64,000 nt of DNA from Methylotenera sp. (GTDB lineage: Bacteria; Pseudomonadota; Gammaproteobacteria; Burkholderiales; Methylophilaceae), in contig NZ_JAQSCU010000013.1 in assembly GCF_029945535.1 (NCBI RefSeq), positions 497,522 to 561,521 on the forward strand, in the 5' to 3' direction. The notes beneath the pieces were generated by a model that saw only the letters and a program-made list of their open reading frames with translations, was not told where the DNA came from and ran no database searches. A program made the position numbers and the translations under genes. Below, piece after piece: positions 9,435-18,613 of this stretch; position 1 is the first letter of the stretch, and every line of letters begins with the position of its first letter.

Positions 9435-10220
9435 TTAATCAATCACGCCAGCAGCTGTGATATTCATACCGCCATCTACGTAAGTGATTTCGCCAGTAAC
9501 ACCTGAAGCTAAATCACTGCACAGGAATGCAGATACGTTGCCAACTTCTTCGATCGTGACATTGCGGCGCAAGGCTGCATGTTTTTCGTTGTAACTAATC
9601 ATTTTATCAAAATCACCAATACCAGAAGCTGCCAGCGTTTTGATCGGACCGGCAGATACAGCGTTTACACGGATGCCTTTAGGGCCTAAGCTTTGCGCCA
9701 TGTAACGTACGTTGGCTTCAAGGCTGGCTTTTGCTAAGCCCATCACGTTGTAGTTAGGCATCGTGCGTTCTGCACCTAGATAGCTCAATGTTAATAAGCT
9801 GCCGCCTCTGCCTTGCATCATCGGCAATGCTGCCTTAGCTAACGCAGCGAAACTGTATGAGCTGATGTCATGCGCGATGCGGAAGTTTTCACGTGTTACT
9901 TTTTCTAGGTAATCACCATCAAGTGCATCTTTTGGTACGAATGCAATGGAATGGACGATTGAGTCTATGCCATCCCAATGTTTAGCAATTTGAGGGAATA
10001 GGGCATCAATCAAGTTATCTTCGGCAACGTCACAATGAAAGACTAATGTAGAGTCGAAATCTGCAGCTAATTTTGCAACACGCTCTTGGTGTTTCTCCAT
10101 TTGGTAAGTGAACGCTAATTCTGCACCTTCGCGCTTCATTGCTGCTGCAATACCGTAAGCAATTGAGCGGTTGCTCAATAAACCGGTGATTAATACTTTT
10201 TTACCTGCTAAAAATCCCAT
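9435..10220 (-). CDS. fabI: Enoyl-[acyl-carrier-protein] reductase (NADH), FabI
   Basis: FabI catalyses the last reduction of each fatty-acid elongation cycle and is the target of triclosan. It is an SDR-fold protein of 261 residues with the FabI-type nucleotide motif [13 protein letters not shown] near the N-terminus and the active-site residues Tyr147, Tyr157 and Lys164 (spacing 10 and 7, as in E. coli Tyr146/Tyr156/Lys163). A good AGGAAC ribosome site precedes the ATG. It starts 40 bases after the oppC-type permease gene on the same strand and may be cotranscribed with the transporter, although it has no obvious functional link to it. Confidence 0.97.
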   Translation of the reverse strand: MGFLAGKKVLITGLLSNRSIAYGIAAAMKREGAELAFTYQMEKHQERVAKLAADFDSTLVFHCDVAEDNLIDALFPQIAKHWDGIDSIVHSIAFVPKDALDGDYLEKVTRENFRIAHDISSYSFAALAKAALPMMQGRGGSLLTLSYLGAERTMPNYNVMGLAKASLEANVRYMAQSLGPKGIRVNAVSAGPIKTLAASGIGDFDKMISYNEKHAALRRNVTIEEVGNVSAFLCSDLASGVTGEITYVDGGMNITAAGVID

Positions 10221-10260
10221 GACATTTGTTCCTATCTTTAACTCTTAAATATGATGAATA

Positions 10261-11082
10261 CTAATGCTGACTGCTTCTGGGGTTATACGCTTCACGTAAA
10301 CCGTCTCCAAGCAGATTATACCCTAACACCGTTATCAATATCGCAAGGCCGGGGAAAAGTGAAAGCCACCATGCAAATTGAATATATTCTTTGCCATCAG
10401 TGAGGATGTTGCCCCAAGAGGCTTGTGGGGCTTGTACGCCTAAACCTAAAAAGCTGAGACCTGACTCTACAAGCACGGCGCTGGCAATGCCTAAAATTGA
10501 GCTGACAATAATTGGTGTGAGGCTGTTGGGTAATAAATGGGTGAAAATCAAACGGACATCTTTAGCTCCTAAAGCTTGAGCGGCTAATACAAACTCCCTA
10601 TTTCTTAAGCTTAGAAACTCTGCACGGACTAAGCGGGTGACTCCCATCCATGAGGTTAAGCCAATAACGATCATAATGTTCCAGATTGATGGCGTTAAAA
10701 ATGCGATTACGGCTAAAATCAAAAAGAAAGTGGGAATGGATAACATCACATCAACAATACGCATGATGAGCGTATCTACCCAGCCTCTGTAGAAGCCTGC
10801 AATCGCGCCTAGGACGATGCCAATAGCCGTGGCGATACCTACAGCTACAAAACCGACCATCAGCGATATACGGGCGCCGTATAGCATGCGTGAAAATACA
10901 TCTCGACCTAAGCCATCAGTGCCCATTAAATGGATAGATGAGGGAGATAGCAGTATTGCTTTTACATCAATGGCATCCGGGTCGTATGGCGCAACTAATG
11001 GCGCAATAACTGCAAGTAAAAGAACGCTTGCAATAATAATAAAGCCAATCAGAACTAACGGATTAGAAAGTAGCTTTCTCAT
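10261..11082 (-). CDS. Peptide/nickel-type ABC transporter permease, OppC/DppC family
   Basis: An inner-membrane subunit of a family-5 ABC importer. The 273 residues include an N-terminal transmembrane helix (about 10-32), a periplasmic loop with the family motif HLMGTDGLGRDVFSRMLYGARISL, five further hydrophobic segments and the cytoplasmic coupling loop FVLAAQALGAKD...LLPNSLTPI, the EAA-like motif that contacts the ATPase. Its start overlaps the stop of the preceding permease gene by 4 bases (ATGA), indicating translational coupling. No ATPase genes (DppD/DppF type) are nearby, so the energising subunits must be encoded elsewhere. Substrate unknown. Confidence 0.9.
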   Translation of the reverse strand: MRKLLSNPLVLIGFIIIASVLLLAVIAPLVAPYDPDAIDVKAILLSPSSIHLMGTDGLGRDVFSRMLYGARISLMVGFVAVGIATAIGIVLGAIAGFYRGWVDTLIMRIVDVMLSIPTFFLILAVIAFLTPSIWNIMIVIGLTSWMGVTRLVRAEFLSLRNREFVLAAQALGAKDVRLIFTHLLPNSLTPIIVSSILGIASAVLVESGLSFLGLGVQAPQASWGNILTDGKEYIQFAWWLSLFPGLAILITVLGYNLLGDGLREAYNPRSSQH

Positions 11083-12098
11083 TGCACCACTCCACGTCTA
11101 ACGCGGGGGTCAGCCCATGCGTAGGCCACATCTGCTAATAAATTGCCGATCAAAGTGAGCACTGCACCTATGGTAAGAATACCCATAATGACTGGAAAGT
11201 CGCGCATTAACACTGCATCGTAAAACAGCTTACCCATGCCTGGAATTGCGAAAATGCTTTCAGCAATAACAGATCCGCCAATTAAGCCCGGAATGCTTAG
11301 GCCGAAAATCGTGATTAACGGTAGCAGTGCATTACGCAAAGCATGACCGTAAATCACGCGATTTTCACTTAAACCTTTTGAGCGTGCAGTGGTGATGTAA
11401 TCTTGATGCAGTACTTCCAGCATGCCATTTCTCACAAATAACGAGATGCCAGCCAAGCCCGTAATGCCAGAAATAAATACTGGAAGCACTAAGTGTTTTA
11501 ATGTGTCTGTGGTTTGAGCGATCCAACTCATGTTTTCATGCCCAATGCTTTGTAATCCTGAAATCGGAAGCCATGTATGCTGTACGCCAGTCCAATACAT
11601 CAACATTAGCGCAAGCCAAAAGCCGGGGATTGCAAAACCTATGAATACAAATAAGGTGATGCTGCGATCTGTTAGCTGATTTTGATTAAGTGCAGAAACG
11701 ACGCCGAGCGGCAGAGCAACACTGATAATGAGTATTAAACTGAGAACATTGATAAGCAAGGTAATCGGCAGCGCTTCTTGAATCATGCCTAGCGTAACGT
11801 TGCCATCTTTATCTTTGGTTTGCCAAAACACAGGACGTTGATGCGATGCAAACGAGGTACCAAAGTCTAGCGTCGCCATGCGTTTCACCCATAGGCTATA
11901 TTGCACAATCACTGGTTTATCCAGACTATATAGCTCACGCAATTTCTGCCGTGACTCTTCGCTAGCTTTTGGATTGAAACTGGCTTCGCTGGTGGTAATG
12001 TCACCAGGTGCTAAGTGCATGATAAAAAATGAAATTAAGCTGATTCCAATCAATAATGGAACCATCCAGAAAATACGTTTGACCAAATATTTAAGCAT
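11079..12098 (-). CDS. Peptide/nickel-type ABC transporter permease, OppB/DppB family
   Basis: This is the first permease of the importer (339 residues). It starts with the typical YLVKRIFWMVPLLIGISLISFFIMHLAPGD signal-anchor helix, continues with a large periplasmic loop (about 30-120), and ends with five more helices. The cytoplasmic EAA-like loop is YITTARSKGLSENRV...ALRNALLPL. It lies between the binding-protein gene (19-base gap) and the second permease (4-base overlap). The periplasmic loop around residues 85-105 (PVFWQTKDKDGNVTLGM) looks slightly extended compared with E. coli DppB. This is family-level annotation only; the transported molecule is not evident. Confidence 0.9.
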   Translation of the reverse strand: MLKYLVKRIFWMVPLLIGISLISFFIMHLAPGDITTSEASFNPKASEESRQKLRELYSLDKPVIVQYSLWVKRMATLDFGTSFASHQRPVFWQTKDKDGNVTLGMIQEALPITLLINVLSLILIISVALPLGVVSALNQNQLTDRSITLFVFIGFAIPGFWLALMLMYWTGVQHTWLPISGLQSIGHENMSWIAQTTDTLKHLVLPVFISGITGLAGISLFVRNGMLEVLHQDYITTARSKGLSENRVIYGHALRNALLPLITIFGLSIPGLIGGSVIAESIFAIPGMGKLFYDAVLMRDFPVIMGILTIGAVLTLIGNLLADVAYAWADPRVRRGVVQ

Positions 12099-12117
12099 AT
12101 GAATTTTTCTGCATTAT

Positions 12118-13833
12118 TTAATGCTCACTCATTTCATTACGGGCATAGGCACTAGGGATATACCATTCATAGGTATTGTGACCGATGCCAGCGGGTGGCG
12201 CAGGGTTGCTAATACCTCTCACACGTTTATGAATAGCTGTTAAACCGTAACCGGCTGATAAGAACACGATAGGGCTATCTTCTAGTAAAATTTTTGAAAA
12301 TTCGTGATAGATTTTCATGCGCTTATCTGGGTTGAGTTCTAGTCTGCCTGCTTCGAGTAATTTATCTACACGTGGATTGCTGTAGCTAATAAAATTGAAC
12401 TGCCCTGGTGCTTGCTGGCTAGAATGCCAAATACTGTATTGATCTGGGTCTAACGATAAGCTCCAGCCTAACACGACTACATCAAACTCCTTAGGCTTAA
12501 TAAAGCGCCCTAGGAAGCTAGCCCATTCTAATACGCGTATGTTCGCTTTTATTCCGATCTCATTCAGGCGCCGTTGTATTAAAACCCCAGTCATTTCACG
12601 CTCTTTATTCTGATTAGTTAGAATCTCAAATGTAAAAGGTTTGCCGTCTTTATCTAAAATGCCATCACCATCATGGTCTTCATATCCAGCGGCTTTTAGT
12701 AACGCTCTCGCTTTATTGGGGTCGTAAGGATAGGGTTTAAGGTCAGGATTGCTCCATCTTGTACCTGGCTTGTAAGGCGATGCGACAGGCTCGCCAAGAC
12801 CTAACAGCACACCATCTATGATTTCTTGCTTATTAATCGCGTAATTAATTGCCTGACGTACACGTATGTCATCAAATGGTTTGCGTTTAAGATTAAAGCC
12901 TAGGTAGGTATAGCTATTCCCCAACTCTTTGTAGAGTGCAATATTTTTGTTGAGGTCAGGTCTAGCAGGAAAAATTCTAGCGTATTGAATGGGGTTTAAG
13001 CCCATAGAGTCAATATTATCCGCGCTTAACTCTAAAAATTGTGCTGCTTTATCAGGGATGATACGTGACAGTAAGTTGTCAATTTTGGCTTGGCCTTGTG
13101 TAGCATTTTCATTACGGGTCAGCTTTAAGAATTGACCATTCTTCCATTTCTCAAGTTTGTAGTAATGGCTGCCCACAGGATTGCGCGCAAATGCAGTAGT
13201 GTTGATGTCTTGATCTTTAAGAAGGTGCTTAGGCAAAATATGTAAGCCAGCCCATGTATCAAGTGCTGGCGCATAAGGTGCGGCATAGGTCACACGAAAG
13301 GTGTTTGCATCAGGAGTTTCAGCTTTCGTTACTAATTTGAAATCTGAACCATAGGGCGTACGGGTTTTTTCATCCGTGACTTTTTGCCAAGTGAATAGCA
13401 CGTCATCACTAGTTAAGGGCTGATTGTCTGCCCATTTAAGGTTTGTTTTGAGATGGAATGTAATCGTTTTTTGGTCGCTTGAAACATCCCAAGACTCTAC
13501 TAACTCGCCCGTTAACTCTAAATTCTTATCGTACTTTAATAGACTGTTAAAAATATTACCTGCAATTGCAGATGCAGCAGACTCACCTGCAATCATGGCG
13601 ATTAAGCTGCTCGGTTCGCCAGTCATGGCATCTATTAGCGTGCCGCCATTGCTGGGTGGATAGTTTTTTGTGTAATCAATCTTATTGTTTATTTGATTGC
13701 TTGAAGATGAATCACTGCAAGCTGCAATCATGAAGGGCGCGAATAGGGCAATGATTGCTAGTTTTATGAACCCTAGCTTTACTAATTGATTATGTTTGAT
13801 TTGCATCATTCCAATATTGCCTTTTATCAACAT
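12118..13833 (-). CDS. ABC transporter substrate-binding lipoprotein, peptide-binding family 5
   Basis: Periplasmic solute receptor of the adjacent importer. The N-terminus is a lipoprotein signal: basic residues, a hydrophobic stretch, then lipobox MIAAC with the lipidated Cys about 39 residues from the first Met. The mature protein has the SBP_bac_5 pattern (LVESWDVSSDQKTITFHLK, FDDIRVRQAINYAINKQ, DVVVLGWSLSLDPDQY). The stretch DHDGDGILDKDGK resembles a calcium-binding loop and is common in this subfamily. The start is uncertain: Met1, Met9 or Met10 all leave a usable signal peptide. It lies 30 bases after the mltD-like gene and is probably in the same operon. Peptides are the likely but unproven substrate. 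Confidence 0.88.
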   Translation of the reverse strand: MLIKGNIGMMQIKHNQLVKLGFIKLAIIALFAPFMIAACSDSSSSNQINNKIDYTKNYPPSNGGTLIDAMTGEPSSLIAMIAGESAASAIAGNIFNSLLKYDKNLELTGELVESWDVSSDQKTITFHLKTNLKWADNQPLTSDDVLFTWQKVTDEKTRTPYGSDFKLVTKAETPDANTFRVTYAAPYAPALDTWAGLHILPKHLLKDQDINTTAFARNPVGSHYYKLEKWKNGQFLKLTRNENATQGQAKIDNLLSRIIPDKAAQFLELSADNIDSMGLNPIQYARIFPARPDLNKNIALYKELGNSYTYLGFNLKRKPFDDIRVRQAINYAINKQEIIDGVLLGLGEPVASPYKPGTRWSNPDLKPYPYDPNKARALLKAAGYEDHDGDGILDKDGKPFTFEILTNQNKEREMTGVLIQRRLNEIGIKANIRVLEWASFLGRFIKPKEFDVVVLGWSLSLDPDQYSIWHSSQQAPGQFNFISYSNPRVDKLLEAGRLELNPDKRMKIYHEFSKILLEDSPIVFLSAGYGLTAIHKRVRGISNPAPPAGIGHNTYEWYIPSAYARNEMSEH

Positions 13834-13863
13834 TGCTCAAGTAGAGACAATTTATGCGAATAT

Positions 13864-15582
13864 CTATTTATGCTGCTTTACTTTTTTAGTGCTCGCTTTG
13901 CTCTTATTCTTAGTTTTATTTTTGTTGCTTGTTTCAGATTTTTTAACAACTTTTGACTTGGCATTTGATTTTTTACCAAGATTTTTCTCAGTATTTTTAC
14001 CCTTAGACTTGTCATTTGATGTTTTCTTTTTAGCTGCAGTATTTGCAGTTTCAATATCTAATTTTATAGTTTGTCCGACTTTTAATTTATAATTTTTTAG
14101 TGAGTTTGCAGCCATAATTTGCTTTACGCTAATACCATAGTGCTTAGCGATGGTTTGCATATTCTCACCTTTTTTAACCCTGTGTGTGACGCTGACTTGC
14201 CTCACAGGTTCAATTTTATCAGCATTGTTTTCTACAGGTGTTTCAGTGTTGTTAATATCGATATTTGCTGAGCCTTGTTTGGCATTAATCTCATCATTAC
14301 TCTCCACTGTTGGAGCGAGTTCAGCATCATTGGTTTTAGTAATAGATTTTGCTGTGTTGAAGTCGGTTTTATTGCCATTTGGAACTAAGATTGTGGCTGA
14401 GTTTTTAATTTTATTTTGACTAGGTAGATTATTCACAACCCTTAGTTGAGAAAGCTGCATGCCAAATTTAGAGGCAATACTTTCCATGCGCTCACCGCGT
14501 TTGGCGAAGTAGGTGCGCCAACTCACAAGCGGCTTATCATAGCCAGCAAGGTTGTTTCTAAAAGTTTGTGCGGACAATATAGGCAATAATAGCTCATGCT
14601 TCTCACCATTACTTGTGATCACTGGTCGCTTATTACTTGGGTTAAGTGCTAAAAATTCATCATCACTGATTTCGGCAAGTTTGGCCGCCAAATGAGCGTC
14701 AATCTGCGCTGGTGCAGTGACTTTTGCAAAATAGGGTGTGTTAGCTATGGTTTGAATTTTAAGCCCGTAATTCTCAGGGTTGGTCATTAGGTTTTTAATG
14801 GCCTGCAACTTAGGAACATAATTTTTTGTTTCTGCTGGTAAATCTAGGCTTTCATAATCTGTAGGTAAACCAAGCTTGCGGTTACGCTCTATAGCCCGTC
14901 CAACTGTACCTTCGCCCGCATTGTATGCGGCTAGCGCTAAATCCCATGCGCCAAACATGTTATATAGTTTTTGCAAATAAGTTAACGCAGCGTCAGTGGC
15001 AAACGTCACATTGCGTCTATTATCTACCCACCAGTTTTGTTTAAGCCCGAAGTGTTTGCCTGTAGCTGGCACAAACTGCCAAATGCCAGAAGCGCTACTT
15101 GTTGAGTTAGCTTGTGGGTTATAGGCGCTTTCTATCATTGGCAGTAATGCGATTTCAGTTGGCATGCCTCGTTTTTCTACTTCTTCAACAATATGGAATA
15201 AGTACTTTTGGCTACGTTCAACCATACGTTTTATGTAGTCAGGGCGCGTGCTATACCACTCTTCATGCCGTGCAACTAAGCTGGATCTGCTATCTGGTAT
15301 TGCATAGCCATTTCGTATGCGTTGCCATAAGTCATCGTTATTTACCGCTACAGGTTCTTGTGTATCGGTTGTGTCAGTATGAAGTTCGGTATCAAATGAG
15401 TCGCCTAAACGATTCCCACCTAATTTTTTGCTAGTAGCTTTGTCACTTGTGGATTTGTCAATTACGCCTAGATCTCTAGGTGCAGGTTTATAACCATCAT
15501 CAGAATAGATGATGATTTCTTCGCCCATCACATTGGTATCCGCATATGCGGATAAGCTAGGTATAGTGGTTGAAACAGCCAT
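13864..15582 (-). CDS. mltD: MltD-like membrane-bound lytic murein transglycosylase with LysM repeats
   Basis: Cleaves peptidoglycan glycan strands in the periplasm. The SLT domain (about 135-260) carries the catalytic Glu151 in LPMIESAYNP, followed by SGIWQFVPATGKHFGL and AALAYNAG-type motifs. Two LysM peptidoglycan-binding modules lie near 350-400 and 470-515. The last 55 residues are a Lys/Ser/Asn-rich low-complexity tail. Start problem: from the ATG, the mature-like protein follows after only 14 residues (MAVSTTIPSLSAYA), too short and uncharged for a signal peptide. Reading the same frame upstream adds KLSSKLIWSAL, giving a proper signal sequence, but without ATG, GTG or TTG. An ATT at 15618 is the best candidate start. 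Confidence 0.9.
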   Translation of the reverse strand: MAVSTTIPSLSAYADTNVMGEEIIIYSDDGYKPAPRDLGVIDKSTSDKATSKKLGGNRLGDSFDTELHTDTTDTQEPVAVNNDDLWQRIRNGYAIPDSRSSLVARHEEWYSTRPDYIKRMVERSQKYLFHIVEEVEKRGMPTEIALLPMIESAYNPQANSTSSASGIWQFVPATGKHFGLKQNWWVDNRRNVTFATDAALTYLQKLYNMFGAWDLALAAYNAGEGTVGRAIERNRKLGLPTDYESLDLPAETKNYVPKLQAIKNLMTNPENYGLKIQTIANTPYFAKVTAPAQIDAHLAAKLAEISDDEFLALNPSNKRPVITSNGEKHELLLPILSAQTFRNNLAGYDKPLVSWRTYFAKRGERMESIASKFGMQLSQLRVVNNLPSQNKIKNSATILVPNGNKTDFNTAKSITKTNDAELAPTVESNDEINAKQGSANIDINNTETPVENNADKIEPVRQVSVTHRVKKGENMQTIAKHYGISVKQIMAANSLKNYKLKVGQTIKLDIETANTAAKKKTSNDKSKGKNTEKNLGKKSNAKSKVVKKSETSNKNKTKNKSKASTKKVKQHK

Positions 15583-15796
15583 TAAAGCTGACCAAATTAA
15601 CTTACTTGAAAGTTTAATAAGAGTTCTCGAGATATTGCGTTGTAGGTTGTGGTTGAAATGACGTTTGATTACAAAGTTTAGGTGAAGTATAAAACACTCA
15701 AAGTCAAAAAGTAGCGAAATGTTAACAAAATATGACGTTTAAAGTCAAGTTAATTATTATTAAAATTAACTTTAATAATATGTCTTATCTATTTGA

Positions 15797-16567
15797 TTAA
15801 TAATGATTTCTTAGTTCTCTTAATTTACTAAAAGTTTCAATTTCACTTGCATTTTTCAATTGGATAGATAATTGAATTTCTTGATAATCACAACGCAAAA
15901 AAGGATTAGTTGCCAACTCTAATTCGATGGTAGAAGGCAAGCTTGGGAAGTTAGATTCACGCAGTTTTTGCGTAGTTTTATGCCGTTCAATCAGCCTTTG
16001 ATTCTTGGGCTCAAACATTAAAGCAAAGTTAATGTTGTGCATAGTGTATTCGTGAGTACAGTAAATTTTTGTTGCAGATGGCAATGCTGCTAGTTTTTTT
16101 AGTGAGTGATACATTTGTGTTGGAGTACCTTCAAATAATCTACCGCAACCGGCGCCAAATAAAGTGTCGCCACAAAATAAAACCTCATGTTTGGCAGAAT
16201 AATAAGCAATATGGCCTAATGTGTGACCAGGTAAGTCTAAAATGGAAAACGAGATGTTTAAGTCTTTTAAGTGAACAGTGTTTTGCTCTGAAATGGCAGT
16301 ATGCTCAAAAGCATACTGTTCAAGTGCAGGTGCATAAGCGATCGCGTTTGGAAAAGCTTTAAGCAACTCTGCCACACCGCCAATGTGATCATGATGATGG
16401 TGTGTGATTAAAATAGTCGTAAGCGTGAGGTTTAAATGATTTAAGCTCGCAATCACAGGCGCCGCATCGCCAGGGTCTACTACCGTGGCCTGAGTGCCAT
16501 TATGGATAAGCCAGATATAATTATCCTTAAATGCTGGAATTGGTATAATTTGCAGATTATGATTCAT
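15797..16567 (-). CDS. gloB: Hydroxyacylglutathione hydrolase (glyoxalase II)
   Basis: Hydrolyses S-lactoylglutathione to lactate and glutathione, completing methylglyoxal detoxification. It is a metallo-beta-lactamase-fold enzyme with the binuclear metal motif THHHHDHIGG, a further metal Asp/His (CGDTLFGAGCGRLFEG, CTHEYT), and C-terminal Lys/Arg residues for glutathione. The start was set at the Met of MNHNLQIIPIPAFKDNYIW because glyoxalase II proteins begin just before this motif; that gives 256 residues. An upstream ATG in frame would overlap the divergent methyltransferase gene. The neighbourhood gloB / methyltransferase / rnhA / dnaQ matches the E. coli gloB-yafS-rnhA-dnaQ order. Confidence 0.95.
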   Translation of the reverse strand: MNHNLQIIPIPAFKDNYIWLIHNGTQATVVDPGDAAPVIASLNHLNLTLTTILITHHHHDHIGGVAELLKAFPNAIAYAPALEQYAFEHTAISEQNTVHLKDLNISFSILDLPGHTLGHIAYYSAKHEVLFCGDTLFGAGCGRLFEGTPTQMYHSLKKLAALPSATKIYCTHEYTMHNINFALMFEPKNQRLIERHKTTQKLRESNFPSLPSTIELELATNPFLRCDYQEIQLSIQLKNASEIETFSKLRELRNHY

Positions 16568-16596
16568 ACCATCTATCATTTGGCCTGTGTACTTAA

Positions 16597-17385
16597 ATGT
16601 CAATAGCGCTTCGCTCAAATCAGCAACAACTACAGGCATGGCTTGCTTCCACTGCGGGACAATATTTACAAGCTAAAGAGCAAGATTTGTATGACCATGC
16701 AGTAGTTGATTTGTTTGGGTTTAACGCCTTGCAAATGGGGTGTGCGCAAATGGAGTTATTGCGAAATTCTCGTATACCTAATCGATTTGTGGCTTCTGAA
16801 TTTCCAATTGATACTGTACAAAGTCAGCTCAGCTGTAGTGACGATTTTTTGCCTTTTGCAGACATGAGCATAGATCTGTTACTGTTGCCGCACCGGCTGG
16901 AGTTCAGTGAGCGTCCACATCAAACCTTGCGCGAAGCGGCGAGGGTGATGATGCCAGAAGGTCATCTGGTCATCTCTGGGTTTAATCAATTAAGCCTATG
17001 GGGGGCAACGGCTGGCTTTAAAAAAGCTACTTCAAATCATCTGTCCTATCCTTGGAATGGAAAATTTATAGGTTTAGCGCGCTTAAAAGATTGGCTGGCC
17101 TTACTTGGTTTTGAAGTGATTTTGGTAGAAATGTGCTGCCACATTCCACCATTTGAGCAGCACTCGTGGCACAAGCGTTTTTCGTTTTTTGATAAGGTCA
17201 GCAGTAGGCGCTGTGCTATGCTAGGTGGTGTGTATTTTGTGGTGGCCAAAAAGCGTGTGGTGGGTATGACGCCAATTAAACCAAACTGGAAGCTTTCACC
17301 TTTAAAGTCGACATTGATTCCAAGTCCAACACAGTCAAAACCCACACAAAAAGAATTATTAAAACAAAGTAATAGAAGAAAATAA
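16597..17385 (+). CDS. SAM-dependent methyltransferase-like protein (YafS-type)
   Basis: A 262-residue class I methyltransferase-fold protein. The clearest part is about 85-135: [18 protein letters not shown], then [20 protein letters not shown], typical of the Methyltransf_11 post-motif region. The usual glycine-rich SAM motif I (GxGxG) is not obvious near residue 40-50 ([13 protein letters not shown]), so it may be divergent. Position between divergent gloB and rnhA matches E. coli yafS, whose function is not established. The C-terminal 40 residues are basic and Ser/Pro/Thr-rich. It starts only about 29 bases from the gloB start, so the two promoters must share this space. Confidence 0.75.
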   Translation: MSIALRSNQQQLQAWLASTAGQYLQAKEQDLYDHAVVDLFGFNALQMGCAQMELLRNSRIPNRFVASEFPIDTVQSQLSCSDDFLPFADMSIDLLLLPHRLEFSERPHQTLREAARVMMPEGHLVISGFNQLSLWGATAGFKKATSNHLSYPWNGKFIGLARLKDWLALLGFEVILVEMCCHIPPFEQHSWHKRFSFFDKVSSRRCAMLGGVYFVVAKKRVVGMTPIKPNWKLSPLKSTLIPSPTQSKPTQKELLKQSNRRK

Positions 17386-17392
17386 AAAGTAT

Positions 17393-17851
17393 ATGAACGA
17401 TAGTAAAGAAGTTGAAATTTATGCGGATGGCGCCTGTAAAGGCAATCCTGGGCCAGGTGGTTGGGGAGCATGGATAAGTTACGCAGGACGCGAAAAAGAG
17501 TTGTTTGGTGGGGAATTGTTGACGACTAATAATCGTATGGAGTTAACCGCTGTTATTCGTGCATTGGAGGCACTCAATCAATCATGCCATGCCAAAGTAT
17601 TTACGGATTCTGTGTATGTGCAAAAAGGCATGACTGAATGGATCGTTGGTTGGAAAGCGCGTAATTGGCGTACGGCAGATAAAAAGCCAGTTAAAAATGA
17701 CGATTTATGGCGAGCTTTGGATGTGTTGGCACAGCAACACACCGTACAATGGATTTGGGTAAAAGGGCATGCTGGTAATGTAGGAAATGAGCGGGCAGAT
17801 ATGCTGGCGAATAAAGGCGTAGAGCAGATTTTACAAGGAGCTGTAGCATAA
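17393..17851 (+). CDS. rnhA: Ribonuclease HI
   Basis: Degrades RNA in RNA-DNA hybrids (R-loops, primers). 152 residues with the complete active site: Asp12 (in [15 protein letters not shown]), Glu50 (NNRMELTA), Asp72 (VFTDSVY), His126 and Asp136 (NERADMLAN), matching E. coli D10, E48, D70, H124 and D134. It follows the methyltransferase gene by 7 bases, and its stop codon overlaps the dnaQ start by one base (TAATG), so the three genes are almost certainly one transcript. Confidence 0.97.
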   Translation: MNDSKEVEIYADGACKGNPGPGGWGAWISYAGREKELFGGELLTTNNRMELTAVIRALEALNQSCHAKVFTDSVYVQKGMTEWIVGWKARNWRTADKKPVKNDDLWRALDVLAQQHTVQWIWVKGHAGNVGNERADMLANKGVEQILQGAVA

Positions 17852-18558
17852 TGCGTCAAATCTTTTTAGATACGGAAACGACTGGCTTGTATCACGCACA
17901 AGGCCATCGCGTCATTGAGGTGGCTGCGGTTGAGGTGATTAATCGTCGATTAACCAAACAGCATTTTCATTACTATTTGAATCCAGACCGTGAAATTGAT
18001 CAAGGCGCACAAGAAGTGCATGGAATTTCATTGGAGTTTTTACAAGACAAGCCACGCTTTGCCGATATTGCAAATGAGTTGATTGCATTTATTGCAGACT
18101 CTGAGTTAATCATGCATAACGCACCGTTTGATGTGGGATTTCTGAATAGAGAGTTTGGCTTAATCGAGCAAAAACCAGTTGAGAGTATTACTGCAAAAAT
18201 TACCGATACACTGAAAATCGCTAAAGAAATGCGACCCGGACAGCGTAATAGCTTAGATGCGCTGTGCAAACATTATGGCATTGATAACTCTAAGCGCACC
18301 CTGCATGGCGCATTGCTAGATGCTGAGTTACTCGCTGATGTATATATGGCGATGACGCGCGGTCAAGATAGCTTGATGATGGAGTTGGATAAGCCACAGC
18401 AAAAAAATGGCGATGCAATACAACAGATTAAGCAGCCCGTGTTAGTGAAATTAGCCAATCAAGCAGAAACTTCTGCGCATGATGAATATATTGCTGCATT
18501 GGCAAAATCTAGTGATTGTTTGTGGGTTAAATTAGATGCAAACACTACAGAATCATAA
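17851..18558 (+). CDS. dnaQ: DNA polymerase III epsilon subunit (3'-5' proofreading exonuclease)
   Basis: Proofreading exonuclease of the replicative polymerase core. DEDDh exonuclease motifs are visible: Exo I FLDTETTGL (Asp7, Glu9), Exo II around MHNAPFDVGFLNREF, and Exo III HGALLDAELLADVY with the general-base His. About 180 N-terminal residues form the exonuclease domain; the C-terminal 50 residues include a linker and a polymerase-alpha-binding tail. Length 235 is close to E. coli (243). The TAATG overlap with rnhA indicates translational coupling. Confidence 0.96.
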   Translation: MRQIFLDTETTGLYHAQGHRVIEVAAVEVINRRLTKQHFHYYLNPDREIDQGAQEVHGISLEFLQDKPRFADIANELIAFIADSELIMHNAPFDVGFLNREFGLIEQKPVESITAKITDTLKIAKEMRPGQRNSLDALCKHYGIDNSKRTLHGALLDAELLADVYMAMTRGQDSLMMELDKPQQKNGDAIQQIKQPVLVKLANQAETSAHDEYIAALAKSSDCLWVKLDANTTES

Positions 18559-18613
18559 ACAGAAAAAATATCAAGAATATCTCAAGAATATCAAAGTATA
18601 GAAAGTTAATTGT

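Noticed and set aside
13796-14419. Open frames opposite the mltD-like gene with hydrophobic Leu/Phe-rich translation
   Set aside because: They are antisense to the Lys/Ser-rich tail and LysM region, which explains the hydrophobic translation; no ribosome sites.
18567-18597. Short repeated ATATC(TC)AAGA motif between dnaQ and rfbB
   Set aside because: Only about three imperfect AT-rich copies; likely chance in AT-rich spacer.
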